Source: Hygrocybe punicea (Eukaryota; Basidiomycota; Agaricomycetes; Agaricales; Hygrophoraceae). Taken from it: a stretch of DNA of 64,000 bases. This document shows, piece after piece, positions 1 through 10,189 of this stretch. The notes under the pieces are model-generated. The model was not told the DNA's origin. It ran no database searches and saw nothing but the letters and a program-made list of their open reading frames with translations. Location of the stretch: the NCBI GenBank assembly GCA_963556145.1, contig OY744468.1, forward strand, positions 2,480,001-2,544,000. The letters are read 5' to 3'. A program made the translations under genes and the position numbers. Within the stretch, counting starts at the first letter, position 1; the number at the start of each line of letters is the position of its first letter.

Positions 1-912
1 CTGACGATCACGTGATATGTTATTCTTGATCTTCAAGTTGATCATGCCTATTTGCACAACTTGCACTCATCCAATACCGTTCCTCTATACGGTCTATCAG
101 TCAGCCCACAACCTCCGACTCGAGCAGTGTGTCCGTTCGTCCATCGCTTTCCATTTATCCGATTAGCTCACTGAATGAAGCTTACCACCGCCTTGATAGT
201 CGGCCTGCAACAATTTTGCTGACCCATATGTCGAACATGATTCTCTAACATTATTGTTGGACTTGATATTGCTAAAGCGCGGCGTATATCGGCATTTGTT
301 GTATAATCGAGGAACGGAGCCCAGGAGAGCAGGAGCTAGCCAAGAAAAACTGGATGGCCGGCAGAAGGAGAAGCGACAGGAAAGGGAAAAGGTCAGCGGA
401 CTGAGTAGCATGATTGATCAACCAATTCACATAGCCTTGCATAGTTGAGATGGCTGCTGATATTGCGGCTGGGAAGTGTGCTTGTGTTAGTCGATGCCTG
501 TGCGTCGTGCCTACCTTCCGCCATTCCCTCTACACGGTGACCATTGTTCAGTCATCAGATGGACCCACTTTCGTACGATCTATCCCTGTAAGAGGAAGAC
601 CGCATAATTAAACATGATCCAACAGATCACAGCCATCCCGTCGATGTCATTCCATGGACAACAGAAACCATCACAGTATTTGTCCGAACATTCATTGGAT
701 GTTCAGTTGGTGCGGATTTTCTCGAATCCTCATTCCCTCACTCGTGTAACCTGCTACAGAAACTGTGGCGTTTCACGCCGGCATCATGCTGTCCTGTTAC
801 CTCACCTTGAACATGCTGGACTGGGTATTATCTTTGAAGCAACAACCGTCCGCACCAATATCTGGTATCCGACAAGAATTCCGGTTCGCAGTCTCCTGTC
901 GAGCTATTGACG
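1..912. other. No gene supported
   Basis: Short ORFs on both strands show no family resemblance. A stretch at about 786-921 on the plus strand (ATGCTGTCCTGTTACCTC...) reads as a short hydrophobic peptide. It might be an upstream exon of the membrane protein at 913, but no clean splice connection was found. Confidence 0.4.
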
Positions 913-1384
913 ATGGAAACTAAATCGCGGCTGGCTGTGGCTAGATTCACTCTGATTCCATTGGCGCTTCTTTATTCCTCAATGTCGAAATTATTCCTCC
1001 TGTTTCTGCTCTCAGTTTGGCGTCCTACATATCCTGAACAACCCATTATCTGGAACGTGACATCCAGTGACAACCCTTTCATCTCTAGTGCGCTGGGAAT
1101 CTTTGATGACGACAAAATCGATCGCGAATGGGTAGTAAGGAATGTCCTCGGAGGGATGTCTGCCGGCTTCGGTTTACGGGGTATGTCAATCCCCATGGTG
1201 CGATGTCGTATGTTCCCCACAGCTAATGGCCGGCGCAGTTATACTCGATTGGCATCCCGTCTTCACGACAATCATCGTTCTCGCAGGCTGGGCCGTCAAG
1301 ACGCTAGTGTCTGGCTTGTTGAGCGGATGGGTTGGCGGGGATGAAAAGACTGGGGAGGCGTGGCTGGCGTACAGCATACCATAA
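913..1384 (+). CDS. Small predicted integral membrane protein, unknown function
   Basis: Two-exon model: exon 1 is 913-1180, a 58-nt GT...AG intron is 1181-1238, and exon 2 is 1239-1384, giving 137 residues. The splice changes frame and joins two hydrophobic stretches: an N-terminal block containing FLLFLLS and a C-terminal block containing VFTTIIVLAGWAV and LVSGLLSGWVGG. A 42-nt alternative intron would end in a charged, implausible frame, so the 58-nt choice is preferred. No family was recognised. The gene may be the 3' part of a longer multi-pass protein, because the 5' sequence has further hydrophobic codons out of frame. Existence as a gene is inferred from the frame rescue by splicing and the membrane-like composition. 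Confidence 0.35.
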
Positions 1385-1851
1385 AATGTGCTCTTCCACA
1401 ACGCAACGTCGAAAGCGAATGGGAGGCCTTGTTCAGGGTCTAGAGCTCGTCGAGCCAGTTAGCCTATACAATTTTGTTTGCGCGGACCACTCTCGCAAAT
1501 TTAAACTCTTCTGATCTCGCTTCGCGTCAAACCTCATTACCCATGCCGCTGGTCCTTAGCGTCATTCTCAACCCCCCGCGCGTGCTTCCATGAGAAAAGC
1601 TACCAAACCTTCCTAAGGGTTTCACCGAGTCATAGCTTTGGCCCAAGAAGCTGTCTTGACAATGTCTACATCTTACGGTTATATATGCGCCATTTTACAA
1701 CAGTGGTGCGTCTGGTCCTTTTGTGGCATGCCATTAAACAGTACAATCATTAAAGACAGAACACAGGACACGCAAAGCCTCCAATCAAGCCTCCAATCAG
1801 GACGTAGTCAAGCTACCAGGGCTGTCTCTCGGTTTGAAACCCACTCTCCAT
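1385..1851. other. Intergenic
   Basis: No coding sequence is supported here. The segment separates the 3' ends of the small membrane protein and the minus-strand interrupted gene. Confidence 0.4.
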
Positions 1852-3367
1852 TCATGACCTAGCTATCTGATACTTTTCGTATTTTTCTTGGACAACACGA
1901 TGAGCCAGAATCTTGAGCTCAGCCGTGGTCGAAGGGTCGTCATAACCGGTCACTACGTAAGGACGCGGAAGAGACCGAACACTAGTAACAAGGTGGTTGA
2001 ATGAGCCATTGAGGGGTCGTGACAACATTGGAAGTTTACCTCCTGGTCAACAATTCTAATGCCTTGGATGCCTTGTCTTCAATGTCTTGAACATTTGCAG
2101 TTGGCTCGTTGAACTTGGCGCAACACTCTTCCGCAAGCTTCAGTGCTTCTTCCCACTGAGTTGTTGACTTGCGTGGGGTTTTCTTATGAAGAAACATCTG
2201 CCATATCCATAGTGAGCTCCATCAACAATGAGTGATTTAGAATCAACCTTGCTCTCTTTCTTTGGTCGTTTCATCTGCTCTACAGGAGACGAGGCCAGCG
2301 AAGAAACCTACACAACGTCATTTTGACTGTACAGTGCATGCGGCATAGACACTGACGTCCCCGCTGTCTGCCCTCGCTTTGTTCTTGTTGACAACGGCTT
2401 GAAGACCTGTCACATATGCAGTCAGGACGACGCTGTAGAGTTTATTGGTGACTTATATGCAACATTTTAGCTGGAAAGGGAAACAACTCATACATAGATC
2501 AAACACGCACTGTCGATCATGTCGGAAAATGAGACATCCCTCGTGACATTGACATATAGAGTCTCGTCGAAGGAGAATACGTTGACAGCCGGGTCATACG
2601 AGTAAAATTGGAATGTGGTGAGATCAGTGAGCAGGCCGAAGATACGCAAGCCTTCAAAATCGGCCGTCTTGTTTGCTTTGGCTGCGGCTGGATACTGGCT
2701 CAAGCAAAGGGGAAGAACGATCATAGAACACGTACAAAGAAGTTCAAGAAATAGTTGGGCTAAATTATCGTCAGGCATGTCGAGCTTCAACTCAACAACC
2801 AAAATAAGAATACCGCCAACCATAAAGATCTAATAAGATGTCAGAGGTCGCACCAGAGGAGACAGAGGAAGTTACTTACCTCGTGGTCGACGTCTCCCCC
2901 AGTGGAGTACTCCGTCTGCAGCATAGCTTTCTCTGGCTTGTCGATTACTCGGCCTTGAAACAGTGCCAAAACTGGGACAAGATACTACATGCTAGTTGTG
3001 AAAGGCAGGTCAGGCGTGCAATAGAACCAGAAGCGTATTGGGTCCAAAATCCTGACTCTTGCCACCTCTCCTTTCTGTTGCATCCTCTCCCGATATACGT
3101 CAAGTGTACGCCATGCCGATTCGAAGATAGGCTCGTGGAAAGAGGGCGGAAGGAAATATACAGGGGTGTGAAACTCTTCTAACTCGACGTTTTCAGCGCT
3201 TTCGGATAAACCAAACGTTTGGGCGAAAATAATCCACTGGTCGTTCGAAAATGACGGGACCATCGTTCTGGCTTTTTTAAATTGAGCATTGGTGATGTTG
3301 GATTCATTGGCGATATGTCCCAGGATGAAGGCGAGCTTTTCAGGTTCAACTTCCGTGAGTTTGTTTA

Positions 3368-3471
3368 CAGCCGTTTTCAGCGAGTATTGGAATCACGATT
3401 TTTGAATGGTGGCTGTGTCTCTCTAAATAAGGAAGCTGCCGAGAACCCGAACACACATTCGTAGTCCGATA
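3368..3471 (+). repeat. Left terminal inverted repeat of the mariner element
   Basis: The 104 bases match the reverse complement of 6294-6397 with no mismatch. Identity stops at position 3471, where the two sides become ACGGAATAAC and GTATGCAGTAA. The outer flank is the TA duplication at 3366-3367. Confidence 0.95.
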
Positions 3472-3504
3472 CGGAATAACAAACTTTATCGCTCGTCGCT
3501 TGCC

Positions 3505-4564
3505 ATGCCCAAGCATGTCCCCCAAGCCCTCAAGGACCGTGTCCCCATCCTGTACCACCAGCAGGGCATGTCTCTCAATGTAATCTGCAAAGTTCTTGGT
3601 CTCCGGAAGTCCACTGCTTACCATGCTCTCCAATTCCATCAAAAATACGGCCTTTGCTTCAATCCTCATCGCGTTCAACGCCGACGCAAACTCACAATTC
3701 CTGATGTCAAATTCATTGTCTCCCTACTTCACCAACACCCAACACTGTTCCTAGACGAGATCCAAGACCATCTTTATCGTCAAAGGAAGATATCAGTATC
3801 CCTGCCAACCCTCACATGCACACTACGCCGTATTGACTATACCAACAAGAAGGTCTCCCGAGTAGCTATCGAACGGGATCGCGTTCGTCGTGCTGCATAC
3901 ATGAACTACATCGGCCAAATCATCACCAACCCAGATATGTTGATGTTTACAGACGAATCAGCGGTGGATAGGCGGACGATTGCTCGCCGTTCAGGTTGGG
4001 CAAAGGCGGGAAGTCGATGTGTGCAGCGCCAACAGTTTGTCCGTGGCAAACGATATACCATACTCCCTGTCCTCACGCTGGGTGGTATCATCACATACGA
4101 CATCATACAAGGCTCTGTGACCTCAGCTCGCTTCATGCAATTCCTGACCGAATTCGTGGTAAGTCCCTGAGATTTTATGGATTATTTTGAGACTGATGAA
4201 TGTTAGATCCCTCTCACCAATCCTTTTCCTGGCCCTCGAAGTGTACTTGTACTCGACAACTGTAACACACACCACACAGAAGAAATTCGGGAACTCGTTG
4301 AAGATCAAGCATGTAGGTACCTCCACTACGCTCTTCGTTGTTATGCTAACATTTTTCTATTATCTAGTATGTAAACTTGTCTTCCTTCCGCCGTATTCGC
4401 CAGACTTCAACCCAATTGAACATACGTTCTCCTCGATCAAATCCTGGCTCTGCCGCCATCGGTCTCATGATGGAACTGAAGGGCTGTACAATATAGTAGA
4501 GGCATGTAATACAATAACTTCTTCCATGGCTGCAGGGTGGTTCCGCAATAGTGGTTATATCTAG
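3505..4564 (+). CDS. Tc1/mariner DDE transposase
   Basis: Cut-and-paste transposase of the flanking element. Three exons: 3505-4158, 4207-4312 and 4368-4564, separated by 48- and 55-nt introns, giving 318 residues with the frame open throughout. The N-terminus (MPKHVPQALKDRV...) contains a paired helix-turn-helix (about residues 8-60, SLNVICKVLGLRKSTAYHAL) that should bind the inverted repeats. The RNase-H-like catalytic triad is visible: D in FTDES (codon 3952), D in LVLDNCNTHH (codon 4255) and E in FNPIEHTFSSIKSW (codon 4418). The second D and the E are about 35 residues apart, as in DD34E/DD35E mariners. YSPDFNPIE is the classic Tc1 signature. All key residues are present, so it may be active. 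Confidence 0.93.
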
Positions 4565-4653
4565 CGTTGTTTTGTACTTTTGCTTTCCAATTTATGACGG
4601 TGACAAAACTGGATATATTTGAGCATAAAAAAACCACTATCTAATGAGTATAA

Positions 4654-6244
4654 CTACGCAAACGGATCATCATCAATTTGACCACTTGGATGAAGTGCAA
4701 CGAAGCCGGGGGGAATTGGATACCAATCATTACGAGCCTCGCAGAAGTACCAAACAAGATCTTCATGAACTGACCTATTTCCTCGCACCATACGTGGACC
4801 ATAAAAACGCTGACCGCCCCCGTCAGGCCATCGCATCTCATACCTAACAGGTTCCTCGGCGTTTATCCCTGATCCGCTGTGGTGCCGTTTTGCTGGTTGC
4901 GGACTGTCCCAAGAATTGGTCGCATCTGGGCTAGACTGGCTGGTAGATTTCTCTGCCTCTCGCTGATGTTTTGCCATGTGGTTCCACCAGTCACTGCTGC
5001 CTCGTTTGAGCCGAAGTGCGTCACCAGGGGGTATCCCAACATCTGCAGCTGTAAGATCACTGAGCGCAACATCGGGTAGTATATCTGGGCCATAGCGCTT
5101 GAGCTGTAGAGGTATAGCGTAATTTGAGGCACCCTCGACACCTAATCTCTCCTCTGCGTAGTTGAGAAAGCGGCAGATATCAGAAGGGCTGTGTGTGAGT
5201 GGTGGAGATGATGGCTTTGTCATTTGCAACACGGCTTTTACTGGGGTGTCTTGGGAAGAGGGGCCAGGTCGTATGGCTTGTGTGAGGGATGAAATAATTT
5301 GCGCTACTGCAGCGAGATCTGAGGTTGGCTTGGTGGGACTTGGACTGTCCATCGGTTTGACTAAATCCTTTGTGATCCGATTGCGAGGAGTGCCCCGGTA
5401 GGCTTGATCAAACGTTTGTGTGCCGGGTGGCTCAAGAACCGTTGCCTTTCCCTCATGCTGAGATGGATATCAGCCTTGCACCAAATTCGTAAACATTGAA
5501 CTCACGATCGCAAGTGCCCACTCGCGCATCATAAATGGAGTGAGTCGAAGTTTGGATCCATCTGCGCACACATATGTGTAACAATTGTCATGGTCATTGA
5601 TGTACTTGTTTTCGAGTAGGACCCGGATTCGTGCAAGATTCTGATCTAATTCAGATAGTTCCGCTGTAAGTCCTGATGCCTCGGCATCATTGTTTTCATC
5701 CTCTGACCCATTCTCATCCTAGAAAAATGATCAGTAGAAAGCAGGGATTGAGGGCAAATACCTACCACTGCACTAGCAAGGCACCGCTTTTTGATCTCTT
5801 CCATGTCGAAGATGATGTTGACCTTCTTCCATTTGAAGGTATGCAGCTTCTTGACCATCTCACAATATTCGCTCTCACAATCGATATCCAGCGCATCGGT
5901 TTTCCTGATTACAAGATTAGTACTGATGAGTGTGTAAAAAAAAAGACGCACGATCTCCCTGGGTGGTAGAGCTTGAACGCAAAATGTTGTGTTGTGGTGA
6001 TTTTGTATTTTGACTCTCCATAGCGCTTGAGGAGAGCTTTCAGGAAGTCGAGATAATTCATGCCGGTACACGCGAAGTGAAGATCCTTGCCTCAAATCTC
6101 CTTCTTTGCCCCCTTGTTTCCCCGTTTCCCTTTAGTCGGTATATAGTAGACAAGTTGGAGTGAGAACTCTTGAGGAGGCCATTGTGCTGGCGGATTTTCG
6201 TCTGCTTCAGAGGTCGCATTTGATGCTGCATCCTCTTCTTCCAT
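4654..6244 (-). CDS. Second gene of the mariner element: protein with a SAM-like domain, function unknown
   Basis: This convergent gene lies wholly inside the inverted repeats. It starts at an ATG at 6244 (acidic MEEEDAASNATSEADE) and ends at 4654. Exons are joined by introns that include gtgcgt...aatcag (around 5948-5905) and gtaggtatt...tttctag (about 5765-5720). The visible parts are a basic/aromatic N-terminal half (YGESKYKITTTQHFAF, FKWKKVNIIFD), a YVCADGSKLRLTPFMMREWA block, a Pro/Ser linker, a helical segment FLNYAEERLGVEG...LSDLTAADVGIPPGD...RLKRG that has the spacing of a SAM domain, and an aromatic C-terminus (RYEMRWPDGGGQRFYGP). An in-frame TGA at 6094-6092 interrupts the N-terminal part unless an unseen intron removes it. 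A role as a transposition accessory or DNA/protein-binding factor is inference from location only. Confidence 0.65.
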
Positions 6245-6293
6245 AGTCGGCGACAACTAGTACAGCGGAAAATAAACTAAGTTTACTGCATAC

Positions 6294-6397
6294 TATCGGA
6301 CTACGAATGTGTGTTCGGGTTCTCGGCAGCTTCCTTATTTAGAGAGACACAGCCACCATTCAAAAATCGTGATTCCAATACTCGCTGAAAACGGCTG
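6294..6397 (-). repeat. Right terminal inverted repeat of the mariner element
   Basis: Perfect reverse complement of 3368-3471. It is followed by the TA duplication at 6398-6399 and then by host exon sequence. Confidence 0.95.
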
Positions 6398-6475
6398 TAA
6401 CAGGCTCTCGTCCAACTGCTCTGATTCAAGAATTCCGCGCAGGCTCATATCGTCACGGTTTCGCTTCGGAGCCAT

Positions 6476-6934
6476 GACGGGAGAACTTGAAGGTATAGAG
6501 TGTAAAATAAATAAATAAACATCACCTAACCACTTCGAGAGTACTAGTCGTCTTGGCCAACATAACCAAGGTTTTCAATGCTGCGACAGTGTAAATATTA
6601 AACCAATGCATAAGAAAGTAAGTGAGAGGTGTTACGCAGAGTCATCTGGGTCGAGATCAATCACAATACACTGTTGAGATATGGAATCCTGCCGAATTCG
6701 AGCTTGCAATCCAAGTGGAAGCCGACCGTCAAAAATCTGTGTACAAGAACACAACAAAACCACCAATATGCTTCGTGCGGAGCAGCCCATCTTTGAAAGT
6801 TTGAACTTCATTCATCGAACTTTGCTGAATATCGACACCAATCCCTTCCTCCAGTTATGAGTCCGTGTATACATGTACAAATTATTTACAGGTCCGAAGG
6901 AGATATGCAAGGTTCACAAACAAAACAACACAAC
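6476..6934. other. Intergenic
   Basis: The promoter side of the interrupted minus-strand gene lies here, together with the 3' side of the secreted protein gene. No ORF of interest or RNA gene was seen. Confidence 0.4.
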
Positions 6935-7856
6935 TCAGTTCAAGTTGCAGTTGAAATAATTCCCTTGAACGACGTTTGGGCAACCTTGGGTGTCTATGGA
7001 ACACCGAAGTATGAGGTCGAAGCTAGAGATCAAAAAAACGTCTTGCCAATGCCAACCTTTGTTCACCGGGCAGTCAGCGGGGTCATCACAACACTTGATA
7101 CAAGCGCGATTTCCACGGGGTTCCACCAATTCAACGTAGTGATTGTAGCTACAAGCAAACCAATCAATTCTCCAAGCAGCGAGAACATCTTTCGAACACA
7201 CGTACCCTAGGCAAACGCTCCCTGCTGGATTACCTTGACCTTGTGCACCACCGCTGGAATCGTATTGGCCACCTGCATCACCGGGGTTCAGACGACTGAG
7301 ATGGCTGGGCCGAATACAACCAGTGACTTCCAACATCCCAAATAAAAAAATCAGGACGTGGAAAGGGCAGGCAATGGAAAAACTGACGCTGAGCAAATCG
7401 TCCCCCGTGAGTCCCCTTCCCAGTGACGAACGCAACGTTGCTCCAGAAATCGCCGGGCAGTTGGCCTTGCTGGGAGGAGTATCTACCAGCAGGGGAACAG
7501 TATGTTTTCTCGCCACCAGGATACTCGCTATCGCCGATGTCGGTGTGCGGGAACCTAGTTATGCGGTGAGTTCAAGGTGCCGACGGGGGCGACACTATGA
7601 TAGGAGATGGGGAGACCAAAAAAGAGCAAATAAGCGAACCGAGGCATGATCATGCTAGCGGCCAATGGTCATTAGCAAATCGGTTGACAGTAAGTACAGA
7701 CAGAAGACTAGAATCGCACCAGAATTTGTTTGCATCCGTGACATAGACAATATTGTCAACGGCAGCCCTCGCCTCCAAATTGTGAACTACCCCGGATGGA
7801 GATGCCACAACGGCAACCACAAAAATCGAAAACAGAAGGATATTGGGGAACACCAT
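6935..7856 (-). CDS. Small secreted Cys-rich protein of a basidiomycete family, six exons
   Basis: Exons on the minus strand: 7856-7720, 7654-7640, 7554-7388, 7326-7206, 7148-7057 and 6993-6935. All five introns are GT...AG and 57-85 nt long. The start MVFPNILLFSIFVVAVVASP is a clear signal peptide, so this ATG was chosen over one 15 codons upstream. The mature protein carries DNIVYVTDANKF, a PHTDIGDSEYPGGEKTYCSP block, RFAQLTGCIRPS, a GGQYDSSGG...NPAGSVCLGY block and a Cys cluster ACIKCCDDPADCP, ending CPNVVQGNYFNCN. This arrangement matches a family of small secreted basidiomycete proteins known to me by pattern; their biochemical role is not established. The second exon is only 15 nt but restores the C-M-I-M-P-R segment expected between exons 1 and 3. 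Secretion is strongly supported; function is unknown. Confidence 0.85.
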
Positions 7857-9307
7857 TGCGTGTTGTCGGAACGAATGAGGGGTATTATATGGGCGGAACA
7901 CGATAGGGGAAAAATCGCGGAAGCCTGATCAGTGATGATCAATGATTGTGGGACTCTGCCTTCTTGCAATTGGGGATAGTGGGCTTCTCAGATTCTTCTG
8001 CTGGTCTAAATCGGTCAGTTGTCTGTGAGCAGGAACATTTTCGCCAATGGCGATGAAAGGCACTGGCGATGCGGCTCAGCTGGCGACTGAAAGCCAGGAC
8101 CGAGGCTTTCAGGTATGTTTATACATTGTTTATGTTGCTCAGCGCGCTCATTTTCACTGGAAACGCGAAGAGCATTTCCAGGAGTGCAAGTCACAGTTGT
8201 TCACCTTACCACTACGGCACTACGGGCACCACCACGTCTCGGCCCTTTGCCATAAAACCCATGAAAAACTGATGCAGTGGCGATACTAGTGCCTCTCGAC
8301 GAAACCGTGGGCGTGGAAGTTCTTTTCTTTCTGCATCGACTTGGTGCTAACCCATAATAACAGTTACTGACTCCATCGCGTCTGCCAAATCGTGCCAATG
8401 GAGGAAGTATCATCCGACGCCTTGGGCTGATTCACGTGCTTGAAGCCAAACCATTGTCGGTAAATTAGACCATAATTCTTTCATTCCAAGCAAATTGAAA
8501 CAACTAACTGATTGGTGATGGCAGGTCACAACCATGAATGGGGAGCGCAGACAATCATGGTATACAAACGAGCCGATAGCATGATTATTATCGCGTTGAC
8601 CCCGCATTAAGACTGGCTTCTTCGTTATTTGTAATTCTATCTTTCGCTGCGTTTCTACCCACTCACAAATATTTTGACTCGGACCGCGCCTACTGCTGTT
8701 TCATTACTCTGTGACAACCCAAACATGGATCACTTACTTGCCCCGAACACCACTCCGCCCATAGGTCATTCTACTCTTGCCCTTGACACAGAATCCACCT
8801 GTACCTCCAATGTCAACGAAGACGAATATGTCCAGTACCACACAGTGACCCTTTTTCACCTCCCTCTCTCCAAGATCATGTCGTAAGTAAGGATAATTGA
8901 CTCGAACAGCCATTTGTTGGCACAGCCGAATATGACCGTCCGAGGCCCATTCGTCATCTGGAAGCATCTGCCCATCGCCATCAAATGCAGCAGTCAAAGA
9001 AAGTCCCACAGTAGAACCTTATAACTGGTGAGATAAAATCGACCTTTTGTAACAGGTATTGCCAACCAACCGGCAATGTTCTCGGGATGCCGTGTCGCAG
9101 CACATGGTAGTTGTTAGCGGACCAGACTCTTCAAATTTTACCGCAACGCCTCGTTGTCTGATGACAAGTATGAGTTGGATTGGATCCGGATCCGTCGTGA
9201 ATACCATTACATTGGTAGTAGTATATCCAAGCACTAAGGATTATATTATCCTTCTTTATCAAAAAGTATAGTCAAGAGACCCGCCCTGATTATGGTCAAA
9301 CGAACCT
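7857..9307. other. No convincing gene
   Basis: Only short overlapping ORFs occur on both strands. A minus ORF at 8734-9009 and a plus ORF at 8674-8886 overlap and neither shows a recognisable domain. The plus ORF ends just before a good-looking donor (gtaagtaagg at 8883), but the continuation meets a stop within three codons. Nothing better than a possible small unknown transcript can be claimed. Confidence 0.4.
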
Positions 9308-10072
9308 TTACGTTCGACCCAATACTTGTTTAATTCCTTTGCTCAGCTTCTTCGCTTGGTCTCCAACCCCACCCTCGCGATCTCTGTCCATTTCAAGGAA
9401 ACTGTACTCCGAATGCCCGCCAGATCTATGTTTGGATTGTTTCGCAAGTGCCATCCTCATTTCTGTCTCCCCGCTCAACGAGAAGCCAGATACTGGAGGA
9501 GCGAACGACGTCGGAAAGGTGTCTGACTGGTAATCGTCATTATCGATTAAGAGATGCGGCGGGGGCTGGAATAAGACAGAAGATGAGGAAGATAGAGAGG
9601 ATGCCCTTGAACTGTTGTCGTGAGAAGTGGGACCTGACATGTTTGTGCGTATAGCGCTGTAATATGGTCGACTAGGGTGCCCGAGACGAATTATGGGATG
9701 TGCGTAGTCCTCCCCGTTGACGAGATTTTTATTAGAGGCGTCTCCGTTGCCTGACGGCGGCGCGGTGGAACGGTCAATGTCCTGATGAGTGGGAAGAGAC
9801 GCGCGGAGGACTCTCATGCCCTTTTTGTGACGGAGGGTCCGCAGAGGCGTTCCAGGAACGGGAGGCGGAGGCATGGTGGTGTGAAGTGGCTTGAGGCCAG
9901 CGAGGTCGAGATGGATTGGGGAAGAAAATGAATGTGTGATTTTAGATGAAAGATTTTCCATTCTGTTGAGCGAGTGACCTCTGCCAAGAGTAGATCGATG
10001 ATCCAGGAAGAAAGGGAAATGGCGTTTAGCGCTGATGGGACGAAGCGCCTCCAGCCGAGAGTCTTCCTGCAA
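9308..10072 (-). CDS. Hypothetical Ser/Pro-rich protein, 254 aa
   Basis: A single uninterrupted minus-strand ORF of 254 residues. It has basic and proline-rich N-terminal parts (TTMPPPPVPGTPLRTLRHKK), a serine run (SSRASSLSSSSSVLFQPPP) and a charged C-terminus (MDRDREGGVGDQAKKLSKGIKQVLGRT). Low-complexity composition and the lack of hydrophobic segments suggest an intrinsically disordered intracellular protein. No domain was recognised. An ORF of this length with no stop in about 45-50% GC DNA, with biased amino-acid use, is probably real. A second Met at residue 38 (MENLSSKI) is an alternative start. Confidence 0.6.
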   Translation of the reverse strand: MQEDSRLEALRPISAKRHFPFFLDHRSTLGRGHSLNRMENLSSKITHSFSSPIHLDLAGLKPLHTTMPPPPVPGTPLRTLRHKKGMRVLRASLPTHQDIDRSTAPPSGNGDASNKNLVNGEDYAHPIIRLGHPSRPYYSAIRTNMSGPTSHDNSSRASSLSSSSSVLFQPPPHLLIDNDDYQSDTFPTSFAPPVSGFSLSGETEMRMALAKQSKHRSGGHSEYSFLEMDRDREGGVGDQAKKLSKGIKQVLGRT

Positions 10073-10189
10073 GTTGTACCTAACAGACGAGTGTGCTAGC
10101 AGATGACCTTGAGTAATCCTTATATATGGATAAAATGGGGTATCGATACCAATGCGGTTGCTATGGTAACAACAGGATGGCCTTCCAAC

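Larger units (their letters stand above)
3368..6397. mobile_element. Complete Tc1/mariner-type DNA transposon, 3,030 bp, two genes
   Basis: The element is bounded by perfect 104-bp terminal inverted repeats (3368-3471 and 6294-6397) that begin CAGCCGTTTTCAGCGAG. TA target duplications lie at 3366-3367 and 6398-6399. It encodes a DDE transposase on the plus strand (3505-4564) and a second, convergent gene on the minus strand (6244 to 4654). The unit is longer than a typical single-gene mariner (about 1.3-2 kb) because of the second gene. Perfect inverted repeats and an intact transposase frame point to a recent insertion. It sits in the first exon of an unrelated conserved gene. Confidence 0.95.
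1852..6475 (-). pseudogene. Conserved multi-exon gene interrupted by a mariner element
   Basis: The gene runs on the minus strand from an ATG at 6475 to a TGA at 1852. Its first exon (6475-6400) is cut by a 3,030-bp Tc1/mariner insertion (3368-6397) at a TA dinucleotide. Reading resumes at 3365 in the same frame. Recognisable blocks: a lysine/arginine start (MAPKRNRDD); IFMVGGILILVVELKLD with LAQLFLELL (about 2820-2740); a GLRIFGLLTDL...FQFYSYDP block (2660-2590); and a C-terminal helix with WEEALKLAEECC, ending after SVRSLPRPYV (about 2190-1852). The V-V-E-L-K core and the F-x-Y-S-Y-D block recall a multi-copy agaricomycete protein family, possibly with a nuclease-like (PD-(D/E)XK-type E-x-K) fold; that link is from memory and unproven. 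An in-frame TAG lies near 2978-2980 and is not removed by any good intron seen. Other apparent stops fall inside plausible 45-50-nt introns. As it stands the gene cannot make its protein. Confidence 0.7.

Noticed and set aside
8674..8892. Short plus frame considered as a pheromone-precursor-like or small spliced gene
   Set aside because: No C-terminal CaaX motif, and the continuation after the donor reaches a stop at once.
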